A stretch of 13,235 bases of DNA from Psychrilyobacter sp. (GTDB lineage Bacteria > Fusobacteriota > Fusobacteriia > Fusobacteriales > Fusobacteriaceae). Shown here one piece after another: positions 1 to 6,966 of this stretch (positions within the stretch are counted from its first letter, which is position 1; the number at the start of each line of letters is the position of its first letter). Where the stretch lies: positions 1-13,235 of the forward strand of contig JAUXGP010000019.1 of NCBI GenBank assembly GCA_030621995.1, read 5' to 3'. Both the position numbers and the translations under genes were made by a program. Below the pieces are notes generated by a model. That model was not told the origin of the DNA, did not search any database, and saw nothing but the letters and a program-made list of their open reading frames with translations.

Positions 1-1938
1 GGGAAGGTTACCTCCTATACAGCTTCTGAACCGATTACAATCTATGATAAGGATGAACATATTGTAGATTATCTGTCCAAACAAAAAGGCGAAAGTGCAG
101 AGATCGAAGATATTCCCATCTACCTGCAAAAAGCTTTTATCTCTGTGGAAGACAGAAGGTTTTATTCACATCATGGGGTAGATATATGGCGGCTGGGAAA
201 GGCTGTTCTGGTAAATTTATCCAGAGGAAGAATAGCTCAAGGCGGGAGCACCATCTCACAACAGCTGGCCAAAAATGCCTTTCTTTCCAATGAACGTACG
301 TTCACCAGAAAATTTAAAGAGGTTATTATAACCCTGGAGATTGAAAGAATTTATTCTAAAGATGAGATCTTAGAAAAATATCTCAATGAAATCTATTTTG
401 GTTCTGGATCATATGGTGTCAGGGAAGCTGCTAAAGATATATTTAATAAAGATATCTCAAAGATAAACCTGGCTGAGAGTGCTATGCTGGCTGGGATCCC
501 CAATAGACCAAATATGTACAACCCGAGAAAAAATCTAGAGGCTGCCATGAAAAGAACCCGGCTTATCTTAAAACTTATGTTGAATCAAAATTATATCTCT
601 CAAGATGAATATGATGCAGCTGTAAAACATAGATTTGTTATGGAGGCCGATCATAAAAAAACTTTTTTCTCCAACAGAAATATAACTGTTATTGTAAAGG
701 ATGGCAGGAGGAAAAGAGAGGCTGTCAAAGCACCTGATTTTATGGATATAGTCGAAGAAAAACTTATCGATCTGGTAGATCCCGCTATTTTTTCTCGAGG
801 CGGATTCAAAGTATATACTACCTTAGATAATGAGATGCAGAAGATTGCAAAGAACAGCTTTGAAAATTATTCAAAATTTAAAGCCGATAAAAAATTGCAG
901 GGTGCCATGGTTACTCTGGATGCTAAGACAGGGGAAGTAAGGAGTATTGTAGGTGGAAAGGGGTATAGATCCGGCAATTTTAATCGTGGTATCGAGGCGG
1001 AAAGGCAGATTGGATCTACCTTTAAGCCGTTTATATATTATACAGCCCTGGAAAAAGGATACACTATGAATCAGATTATAGATGGTTCTAACACCAAGTA
1101 CGGCGATTGGTCTCCTAAAAACTATAATAATGCCAAATATAAAAACATCACCCTCATACAATCGTTGGAGAAATCAGTCAACACAGTGGCTGTAAGGCTG
1201 TTAAACGATGTGGGGATAGATGATGTTGTAGATAATTTTACTCAGACAGGGGTAGATATCGAATTCACCAAAGACCTTACAATAGCTCTGGGCTCTACCA
1301 GTGCCAGCCCATTAGAGTTAGCTGCTTCATACCTTCCATTTGCCAATGGTGGTACCGCACACAGAAGTTCTTTTATTACTCGAATCGAGGATACAGATGG
1401 AAATATCATCTATGAAAATGAGGATTTAGAAGGTGTAGAAGCCTTTGACCCTATCAATACATCCCTTATGACCTATATGCTTGAAAAAGTAGTGAAATAT
1501 GGATCTGGAAGGGGAGCCAAATTACATTCTAAACATGGATTTAATGTGGATCAAGGCGGTAAAACAGGAACTTCCAATGATTTCAGATCCGCCTGGTATG
1601 CCGGATTCACCCCTGATTATGTTACTGTGGTATATATGGGCTATGATGATAACACCTCCATGCCGAACGGTTCATCAGGTGGTCGTATGGCAGTCCCTTT
1701 ATGGAAGGACTACTATCAGACAATGATCGATAAGGGAATATATACTCCTGCCTCATTTGATTTTATCGATGAAAATATCCAGAATGGAAAGCTGGTTCGC
1801 AGAAATATCGACCTTCGCAGCGGAGAGGTAAAGAGAGCTCCCAAGGAATTCAGGAGGGAGGTCCTCTTTAAAAAAGGACAGGTTCCCGACACTATCACCG
1901 AAAAAATCTTTAAGGGGATCAAAGGATGGTTCAATTAA
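1..1938 (+). CDS. Class A penicillin-binding protein (glycosyltransferase/transpeptidase), 5' end outside window
   Basis: Bifunctional peptidoglycan synthase of the PBP1A type. It polymerises lipid II glycan chains and cross-links stem peptides on the outer face of the cytoplasmic membrane. The frame is open from base 1, so the gene starts upstream. The GTG at 145 is an internal valine inside the first glycosyltransferase motif (EDRRFYSHHG), not a start. In order, one sees that GT51 motif, GGSTISQQLAKN (from 241), and EKYLNEIYFG (from 373). The transpeptidase domain follows with SxxK (STFK, serine codon 1015-1017), SVN (from 1174) and KTGTS (from 1561). All catalytic motifs are intact. 645 residues are visible; the missing part should be only the short cytoplasmic tail, the membrane anchor and the start of the GT51 domain. 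No extra C-terminal domain follows. The gene is convergent with the rhodanese operon and ends 12 bp before a terminator palindrome. Family assignment is very secure; the paralogue (1A, 1B or 1C) is less certain. Confidence 0.95.
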   Translation, partial: GKVTSYTASEPITIYDKDEHIVDYLSKQKGESAEIEDIPIYLQKAFISVEDRRFYSHHGVDIWRLGKAVLVNLSRGRIAQGGSTISQQLAKNAFLSNERTFTRKFKEVIITLEIERIYSKDEILEKYLNEIYFGSGSYGVREAAKDIFNKDISKINLAESAMLAGIPNRPNMYNPRKNLEAAMKRTRLILKLMLNQNYISQDEYDAAVKHRFVMEADHKKTFFSNRNITVIVKDGRRKREAVKAPDFMDIVEEKLIDLVDPAIFSRGGFKVYTTLDNEMQKIAKNSFENYSKFKADKKLQGAMVTLDAKTGEVRSIVGGKGYRSGNFNRGIEAERQIGSTFKPFIYYTALEKGYTMNQIIDGSNTKYGDWSPKNYNNAKYKNITLIQSLEKSVNTVAVRLLNDVGIDDVVDNFTQTGVDIEFTKDLTIALGSTSASPLELAASYLPFANGGTAHRSSFITRIEDTDGNIIYENEDLEGVEAFDPINTSLMTYMLEKVVKYGSGRGAKLHSKHGFNVDQGGKTGTSNDFRSAWYAGFTPDYVTVVYMGYDDNTSMPNGSSGGRMAVPLWKDYYQTMIDKGIYTPASFDFIDENIQNGKLVRRNIDLRSGEVKRAPKEFRREVLFKKGQVPDTITEKIFKGIKGWFN

Positions 1939-1950
1939 AATTTTCAATTT

Positions 1951-1990
1951 TAACAAAAAAAAGATAGCTTTTGCTATCTTTTTTTTGTTA
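1951..1990. terminator. Bidirectional intrinsic terminator
   Basis: A perfect 18-bp inverted repeat (arms 1951-1968 and 1973-1990) encloses a TTTT loop. The core is GATAGC/GCTATC, flanked by eight A on one side and eight T on the other. Each strand therefore gives a hairpin followed by a U tract. It lies 12 bp after the PBP stop on the plus strand. On the minus strand it starts one base after the TAA (1992-1994) that ends the read-through form of the rhodanese gene. Confidence 0.93.
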
Positions 1991-1991
1991 T

Positions 1992-2939
1992 TTATTTCTC
2001 CATTGGCATAGTTTTATCGCCACTCCATTCATAGATAGAACCTTCATAGTTTTTTACATTTTCAAAGCCCCCGGCTCTGAGGATCATAGTTGCATAACCT
2101 GATCTTATTCCCATAGTTCAGTAAAGAGTAAAATCATCTTTTTTAGAAATACCCATTTCACCCATTATCTCTTCTATTTCTTTTGGAGTCTTTAAAGTCC
2201 CGTTTTTATTCAATAAATCTGTCCAAACAAGATGTTTTGCCCCTTTTATATGACCGCCTCTGGGCTCTCCTGCCTTTTGAGATCCATCAAATTCTTTTTT
2301 AGTTCTTACATCGATAATCATTTTTTTGTCTAAATCTTTAAAAACTTCGTCCTTTGTTATCATAAAACTTCTGTCATAATCTTTTAAAGTCACACCAGTA
2401 CTGGGTGTTGGTTTAACTGTAACATCCTTTGTCATCTCATAGCCAAGTTCTTTCCAATAACTGGATCCCCCATGAAGAATTTTAACATTTTTCATTCCTG
2501 CTAATATTAATTGCCAAGCTGTACGTCCATCTGCACCAGGACCTTTAAATAAATCTGAGTAAAGTACCACTGTTTTTTCATTATCTATTCCCAATGAAAT
2601 AAGTTTTTCAGTTAACTCTTCCTTTGATTTTATAGTCCCCCAACCTGGATCTCCTGGTTTTCCGACTTTTTCTGAAAAAGCATGGAATCCAATTCCAATT
2701 GCTCCTTCTATATGCTCTTTAGCATATAAATTAGGGTTATTACAGTCTAACAATATTAATTTCTCCGATCCTAACAATGACTTAAGCTCCTCAGGACTAA
2801 TAAAATAATCTCCTTTTTCATATACCGATAAATCTATTTTTTTTTCTTTATCGGTCGATGTTTTATTACAACTGCTAAATAAAATAAATGTCAATACACA
2901 TAAAATAAGTAGTCCTGATTTGATGTAGTTTTTCTTCAT
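1992..2939 (-). CDS. Probable selenocysteine-containing two-domain rhodanese (sulfurtransferase) lipoprotein; internal TGA at 2118-2120 read as Sec
   Basis: A predicted sulfurtransferase, moving sulfane sulfur (or selenium) through an active-site chalcogen on the outside of the membrane. Residues 1-24 form a lipoprotein signal (lysines, hydrophobic core, LFSSC lipobox, Cys24). Rhodanese domain 1 is about residues 44-170 and looks non-catalytic, with Ser-Asp (YSD, 128-129) where the loop cysteine would be. Domain 2, about 190-310, carries IIDVR (208-212). Its active-site loop reads TLY-TGA-TMGIRSGYA, so codon 274 (TGA) replaces the catalytic cysteine. The frame continues as typical rhodanese C-terminus (LRAGGFENVKNYEGS, YEWSGD) to TAA at 1992-1994, giving 315 residues. 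A SECIS-like stem-loop follows the TGA, and the terminator abuts the TAA. The start ATG has AGGAGG upstream. The gene sits 15 bp after the VTT gene in the same operon. The alternative is a nonsense mutation or sequencing error, which would kill the active site; exact placement at the catalytic residue favours selenocysteine. The substrate is unknown. Confidence 0.87.
2082..2120 (-). promoter_or_regulatory. Candidate bacterial SECIS element, including the UGA codon
   Basis: On the minus strand, TGA (2120-2118) is followed by 13 nt and then GATCA (2104-2100). A 13-nt loop starting GG comes next, then TGATC (2086-2082). The inner part can also pair (GGTT with AACT, one G-U), giving a longer stem with a 4-nt loop ATGC and a bulged A. 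The apical loop lies about 18-22 nt after the UGA, inside the window usual for bacterial SECIS elements. A G in the first two loop positions fits the common bacterial pattern in the open-loop fold. This was folded by eye only. SelB would be the expected binding protein; its gene is not in this window. Confidence 0.6.
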
Positions 2940-2954
2940 TTCTTCCTCCTTTTT

Positions 2955-3668
2955 TTAATTTATATCATTTAAATCTATTATATCTTTTGATTGTTTCTTA
3001 TCATTCCAAACCTTTTTAAATAAAAATATTAATGTACTTATTGCAAATAATATAAGTAATCCCACTACTATTGTTTTGGTTGTTCCTGTTAACATACTTC
3101 CAATATATGAATAAATTATCGTTGCTGGCAGCTGCCCTATACCAGTTGCAACAAAAAAGCTGAAGAAACTCATAGAAGTTAATCCTGCAGCATAACTGAC
3201 AATGTCAAAAGAAATAAACGGCAGCAAACGTGCTATCAATATTGTATATTTTCCATATCTATCAAAAAAATCATCTACACTATCCAATGCATATCTACCG
3301 GTTAATTTTATCACAATCGTTCTTCCGTAAAACTTCGCTATAAAGAAACAAAGTGCTGCTCCTGCCATAGAACTTGTCCAAGAAAGAAGTGCTCCTTTTA
3401 CCCAGCCAAATAAACCAGCATTTGCAAAGGTTATTATAAAGGCAGGAAGAGGTGCGGCTATGGATTGCAGAACCATCAATAAAAATGATACAACCGGTGC
3501 CCATATTCCAAATCCCAAAATATACCCTCTTGCCAAATCAACATCTACATTTTTAAGAATAAAAATCGCTTGATTGACATTTATTTTAATTGCTGGGATT
3601 AAAAAATATAATCCTACTATGACTATCAGAACTCCTATTTTTAGTATCTTATCTTTTCTATTTTTCAA
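2955..3668 (-). CDS. TVP38/TMEM64 family (VTT/SNARE-associated domain) membrane protein, TTG start
   Basis: An integral membrane protein of the DedA-related VTT superfamily (E. coli YdjX/YdjZ type), 237 residues. Members are thought to move lipids or small solutes, but the substrate of this branch is not settled. Visible features are an N-terminal membrane helix (about 9-28), a second at about 50-70, and the VTT core at about 72-195. The core contains APLPAFIITFANAGLFG, the FYGR element, LIARLLPFISFDIVSYAAGLTSM and GIGQLPATIIYSYIG. A last helix (about 200-218) and a charged tail follow. The start is TTG at 3668-3666, chosen because GGAGG (3681-3677) lies 8 nt upstream and no ATG or GTG fits. 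It is the first gene of the operon, with the rhodanese gene 15 bp downstream. In E. coli, ydjX and ydjZ lie close to the sulfurtransferase gene ynjE, a known parallel that suggests a functional link. Confidence 0.88.
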   Translation of the reverse strand: MKNRKDKILKIGVLIVIVGLYFLIPAIKINVNQAIFILKNVDVDLARGYILGFGIWAPVVSFLLMVLQSIAAPLPAFIITFANAGLFGWVKGALLSWTSSMAGAALCFFIAKFYGRTIVIKLTGRYALDSVDDFFDRYGKYTILIARLLPFISFDIVSYAAGLTSMSFFSFFVATGIGQLPATIIYSYIGSMLTGTTKTIVVGLLILFAISTLIFLFKKVWNDKKQSKDIIDLNDIN

Positions 3669-3676
3669 CTGCTTAA

Positions 3677-3681
3677 CCTCC
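3677..3681 (-). promoter_or_regulatory. Ribosome binding site deciding the TTG start of the VTT gene
   Basis: GGAGG on the minus strand, separated by 8 nt (ttaagcag) from TTG at 3668-3666. No in-frame ATG or GTG lies at suitable spacing, so the TTG is the supported start. Confidence 0.75.
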
Positions 3682-3757
3682 GTATACTACAGTATAATTT
3701 CTATCTTCTGCCTTAAACATTTTTCTTCTATTATTCCATATCAAATCATTTCATTCA

Positions 3758-3786
3758 ATTTTATATCAATTTCAAATTGATGTCAA
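3758..3786 (-). promoter_or_regulatory. Promoter of the VTT-selenorhodanese operon with an operator-like palindrome in the spacer
   Basis: Minus-strand -35 TTGACA (3786-3781), 17-bp spacer and -10 TAAAAT (3763-3758), about 90 bp before the TTG start. The spacer is almost filled by a perfect inverted repeat, ATCAATTT-C-AAATTGAT (3765-3781). The repeat touches the -35 and stops one base short of the -10. This position suits a repressor. The TCAA-N7-TTGA pattern resembles ArsR/CadC-type operators; that comparison is inference. Confidence 0.7.
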
Positions 3787-3835
3787 TTTTTTTTAATAAT
3801 ATATCATATCTAAACTGTAACCTTTATTTCAAGTA

Positions 3836-3894
3836 ATAGAAAGACCTGTAAACTTTGACACTTTTTTCAGTGTCTAGTCTACAGGTCTTTCTAT
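3836..3894. repeat. Long three-tier hairpin (terminator or small palindromic element)
   Basis: The outer arms ATAGAAAGACCTGTA (3836-3850) and TACAGGTCTTTCTAT (3880-3894) are perfectly complementary over 15 bp. Inside are a 3-bp ACT/AGT tier and a 6-bp GACACT/AGTGTC tier around a TTTTTC loop. It lies about 50 bp downstream of the PqqD-like gene and about 50 bp upstream of the VTT operon promoter, so it could end the OPT-pqqD transcript. It has no clean U tract on the minus strand, and it is larger and more GC-rich than the other terminators here. It may instead be a copy of a dispersed palindromic repeat. Confidence 0.6.
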
Positions 3895-3941
3895 ACTATA
3901 GTTTTGGAATTTTTTTTGCTTTTAATCAAGTGTTGATACCT

Positions 3942-4295
3942 CTAATCAAACTCTTTAAAAGCAATTATTTTTTTATTTTTTAACAGCCTTATAAACATAA
4001 ACACTCTTTCCTGCATAGATTCGTAGGCATCTTCCTCTTCCTCTAGAAGAATGTTGATAATATCATAGACTGTATTTTTTCCATCGATATTTTCCCAGAC
4101 TACACTCCCAAGCCCATCCAATTCCAAGGTACTGGTACTGCTTTTTTTAGTCATCCATCTCAAAACCTTCTGCAGGAGACTGTCATGGGTAAAAACAAGA
4201 TGGATATTTCCACCTTGTTTTTTATAATCTAAGTGAAGTTTTACTGGTACAACATCTAGAAAATTTTCTTGTTTTTTTTCACTTTTATTTTTCAT
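3942..4295 (-). CDS. Small PqqD-like protein downstream of OPT transporter
   Basis: A 117-residue protein resembling the PqqD family, small domains that bind peptide substrates for radical SAM modifying enzymes. The family-like part is about residues 55-117: LELDGLGSVVWENIDGKNTVYDIINIL matches the usual pattern of a short strand, a hydrophobic residue followed by tryptophan, Asp-Gly, and a winged-helix-like run. A helical C-terminus follows (QERVFMFIRLLKNKKII). The first 55 residues are lysine-rich and polar. Its ATG lies 8 bp after the OPT stop, so the two genes are co-transcribed and probably translationally linked; only a weak GGTTGAG precedes it. No radical SAM enzyme or precursor peptide is in the window. 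The role is unknown; a soluble partner of the transporter is one inference. Confidence 0.72.
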   Translation of the reverse strand: MKNKSEKKQENFLDVVPVKLHLDYKKQGGNIHLVFTHDSLLQKVLRWMTKKSSTSTLELDGLGSVVWENIDGKNTVYDIINILLEEEEDAYESMQERVFMFIRLLKNKKIIAFKEFD

Positions 4296-4303
4296 ATCTC
4301 AAC

Positions 4304-6220
4304 CTATTCCGGTAATTCTTCATCTGAAGCTTTTCCAGAAATAACTTGACCAAAGATCCAAGCAGCTAAAGCTATGAAAATTGCAAATCCTATAGTAGAA
4401 TTCTGTGTAATAGCTCCGAATTTAGCTCCGAATGCTGATAAGTCTTTTCCGAAAGTAATGAATACCGCTATTAAGATACCGATTAAAGCATCTCCAGCTA
4501 CTAAACCTGAACATAAAAGAATTCCCTTTTCAACTCTTCCTTTTTGCTCTTTAACATCTGCCTTAAATCTTTTCTCAACAAATTTTCTTACCAAAGCTCC
4601 AGTTAAGATAGCTGATGATAATTGAATTGGTAAGTATAATCCTAAAGCAATCGGTAAGATAGGTAATCCTAATAGATCAATCAATATACCGATAACCACA
4701 CCAATGATAACCAATGTCCAAGGGATCTCTCCTGTCATAACACCTTCAGATAACATTCTCATCAATCCTGCTTGAGGAGCAGGAACGTCTGCCGAACCTA
4801 ATCCGAAAGCTTTATGCAGCATAAGTACTACTCCACCTGCTGCAAATGCTGCTACGACTAATCCAGCGAACATTGACCACTCGATTTTCTTTGGTGTTCC
4901 ACCAACTAAGTATGTATGCTTTAAACTTTGTGCTACTCCACCAGATGTTGCGATCGATACACAAACTACACCTGCTGCGATAATAGCCATAATTTTTCCT
5001 AATTCAGGATCTACACCAGATAGTTTTATAACCGATGCAATCACTAATAATGATGCAATAGTCATTCCAGATACAGGGTTATTAGATGCACCCATGATTC
5101 CTGTCATTCTTGCAGATACTACACCGAAGAAGAATGAGAAGAATATTACTAAGAACGATACCAAAATTCCTACTTTGGGAATTCCTGTTGATAATGGTAA
5201 TAACCATACGATTAAAAATACTGCGATAGCTCCTGCTCCAACATATGTTAATGGAGTATCAATGTGTTGTCTTTCAATTTTATGAGCAGATTTTTCTGCT
5301 TTTAACCCTTTCATAGCTTCTTTGAAAGATCCAATGATAGCTGGTGCTGATTTAGCCAATGAGATAAATCCACCTGCTGCTACCGCTCCTGCTCCTATAT
5401 ATCTGATGTAGTTAGACCATATAGCAATTGGTGACATATCAGATATTAATTCAGTTGCCGGGAAGATAGGTGCTGTCGCTCCTGCTCCTATAAACTTAAT
5501 TAACGGTATGAAACCAAACCATGCCAATAATGCTCCTGAGAACATTAAGATAGCTACTCCGGTTCCTACGATAAATCCTACTCCTAATAATGAAGCTACT
5601 GCACTGAATCCAAAAGCTGTTCCTAACTTAGCTATAACCCAAGTCGGTCCCTCTGCCCAAAGTCCTAATCCACCAGATAGAAATTTAAAAGCTCCACCCA
5701 TTCCTAAACCTTTCAATACAGTTTTAAATCCTTCTCCACCCTTGTTGGCATTTACTAAGATCTCATAAGCTGCTACTGATTCAGGAAACAATAATACTCC
5801 ATGTTCCTCGACTATTAGATATTCTCTAAATGGAATAACAAATAAAGTCCCGATTAATCCACCTAAGATAGTTATAATAGCTATAGAAACCATACTTAAA
5901 TCATGACCCCATATGATAATAGCCGGTAGTGTAAAGATAACTCCACCTGCGATAGATTCTCCTACTGCGGCTACTGAAGCTACTAAGTTAGCTTCTAATA
6001 TAGAATTTTTTCTAAATACAGCCTTTAATAATCCTGTTCCTAAAATTGCTGCTGGAATTGCTGCTGCAATTGTTATTCCTGTCTTTAATCCTAAATATAC
6101 ATTTGATGCTGCAAATATTACTGCAAATAATATACCTAATCCAACAGAAACAACTGTAGTTTCAGACATAACTGTATCCATAGATACAAAAGGTTTAAAC
6201 TGATGCTTTTTCTCGTTCAT
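4304..6220 (-). CDS. OPT family oligopeptide transporter
   Basis: A polytopic inner-membrane transporter of 638 residues, the usual size for bacterial OPT proteins, with roughly 14-16 hydrophobic segments. The family signature is near the N-terminus (about residues 40-61: NVYLGLKTGITIAAAIPAAI). Further conserved stretches are GGVIFTLPAIIIWG, the LFPESVAAYEIL block, SARMTGIMGASNNPVSGMTIASL, and SGGVAQSLKHTYLVGGTPKK in the second half. OPT proteins are generally proton-driven and move peptides or metal-chelator conjugates; the substrate here cannot be told. The start ATG (6220-6218) has AAGGAGG with good spacing. It is the first gene of a two-gene operon with the PqqD-like gene. Family assignment is secure. 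Confidence 0.93.
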   Translation of the reverse strand: MNEKKHQFKPFVSMDTVMSETTVVSVGLGILFAVIFAASNVYLGLKTGITIAAAIPAAILGTGLLKAVFRKNSILEANLVASVAAVGESIAGGVIFTLPAIIIWGHDLSMVSIAIITILGGLIGTLFVIPFREYLIVEEHGVLLFPESVAAYEILVNANKGGEGFKTVLKGLGMGGAFKFLSGGLGLWAEGPTWVIAKLGTAFGFSAVASLLGVGFIVGTGVAILMFSGALLAWFGFIPLIKFIGAGATAPIFPATELISDMSPIAIWSNYIRYIGAGAVAAGGFISLAKSAPAIIGSFKEAMKGLKAEKSAHKIERQHIDTPLTYVGAGAIAVFLIVWLLPLSTGIPKVGILVSFLVIFFSFFFGVVSARMTGIMGASNNPVSGMTIASLLVIASVIKLSGVDPELGKIMAIIAAGVVCVSIATSGGVAQSLKHTYLVGGTPKKIEWSMFAGLVVAAFAAGGVVLMLHKAFGLGSADVPAPQAGLMRMLSEGVMTGEIPWTLVIIGVVIGILIDLLGLPILPIALGLYLPIQLSSAILTGALVRKFVEKRFKADVKEQKGRVEKGILLCSGLVAGDALIGILIAVFITFGKDLSAFGAKFGAITQNSTIGFAIFIALAAWIFGQVISGKASDEELPE

Positions 6221-6260
6221 TACTTTCCTCCTTAAATTTCAATAAAGTTTATTTTTACTA

Positions 6261-6301
6261 TATTGTACAATAATGATAACCTTCTTTCGGTTTTAAGTCA
6301 A
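6261..6301 (-). promoter_or_regulatory. Promoter of the OPT-pqqD-like operon with start-site palindrome
   Basis: Minus-strand -35 TTGACT (6301-6296), 17-bp spacer and -10 TATCAT (6278-6273), about 53 bp before the OPT ATG. Directly after the -10 lies a perfect 12-bp palindrome, TATTGTACAATA (6272-6261), where transcription should start. It is a possible repressor operator; the regulator is not identified. Confidence 0.68.
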
Positions 6302-6905
6302 GAACCTATATTTCGACATGAAAGTTCATTTATTTAACACGCAATCTGCTCTTTGTTTATTTTTAAAATACAAACTTTTCCTAAAAAACTTAAATTTTAT
6401 TTAAAACACTTTTATTTCGCTTAAGAAAAAATCATTTAAGTTACTTTTATTACAGAAAAATGAAATGAAAATCCTCTTCAAGTGGACTAATCCCTGTCAA
6501 GTGGATCATTTAATTTTAATTCTTCATCCATCTATGGAATTTTTTATCCATACTTTAATTCTTAATTTTCCATAAATTGATTTAAATTTTTCGTAACATT
6601 CAATTTAATTTTATTAAAATATCTATTATTTTTGCATAAAACAGCTCTTTAAATAGATGAGTAAATTATATTAGTCTTTTTTTCTATGTTCACTTAAAGG
6701 GAATAACGCCAAATCTACTATTAAAAATATCTTCAAAACAAGAAAATGATATAATAAATATAGCAACTCCCAAAATCTTTCTATCCCTTTTAAACTTCAC
6801 ATTTCATAATTATCTAAGCCTAATCTTTCTTTTGGGTATCTAAAGCTCACTTTAATATTACCTCAAGAAGTTTCTTTTTATAATTTAATAGTTTTATACT
6901 ATTAG
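6302..6905. other. Gene-poor, very AT-rich stretch, possibly decayed sequence
   Basis: About 600 bp between two divergent promoters. Every frame is broken by frequent stops and I see no recognisable protein. It contains a direct repeat TCAAGTGGA (6478-6486 and 6497-6505, 19 bp apart), an inverted pair TATGGA/TCCATA (6533-6552) and many runs of A and T. It is too long for regulation alone, so it may be a remnant of lost genes or of a mobile element. No tRNA, CRISPR or clear riboswitch fold was found. Confidence 0.5.
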
Positions 6906-6927
6906 TCATTCATTTTTCCTTTTCAAA

Positions 6928-6936
6928 TGGTATAAT
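6928..6936 (+). promoter_or_regulatory. Extended -10 promoter of the pentapeptide-repeat gene
   Basis: ATGGTATAAT contains TG-N-TATAAT (hexamer 6931-6936), an extended -10 element, 31 bp before the ATG at 6967. The -35 region (about 6908-6913, ATTCAT) is poor, which an extended -10 can compensate. AAGGAAG precedes the start codon. Confidence 0.65.
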
Positions 6937-6966
6937 AAATTAATTATAACTACAAGGAAGTGATAT

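Noticed and set aside
145..1938. PBP starting at GTG 145
   Set aside because: That codon is the valine inside the first glycosyltransferase motif; the frame is open to base 1.
2118..2120. TGA read as tryptophan (alternative genetic code)
   Set aside because: tmk ends in TGA with the usual ATGA overlap to rseP, and all proteins here use TGG for Trp, so TGA is a normal stop elsewhere.
2118..2939. Rhodanese gene ending at the TGA (273 residues)
   Set aside because: This end removes the active-site loop and the last strand and helix of the domain. The frame continues with conserved rhodanese sequence to a TAA next to the terminator.
5508..6203. Plus-strand frames of 86-96 codons inside the OPT gene
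   Set aside because: They are antisense shadows of the OPT coding sequence, rich in Pro, Asn and Ala from its codon pattern, with no start signals.
6690..6800. 36-codon GTG-started minus-strand frame with a hydrophobic segment
   Set aside because: It has no ribosome binding site and a length expected by chance in AT-rich DNA.
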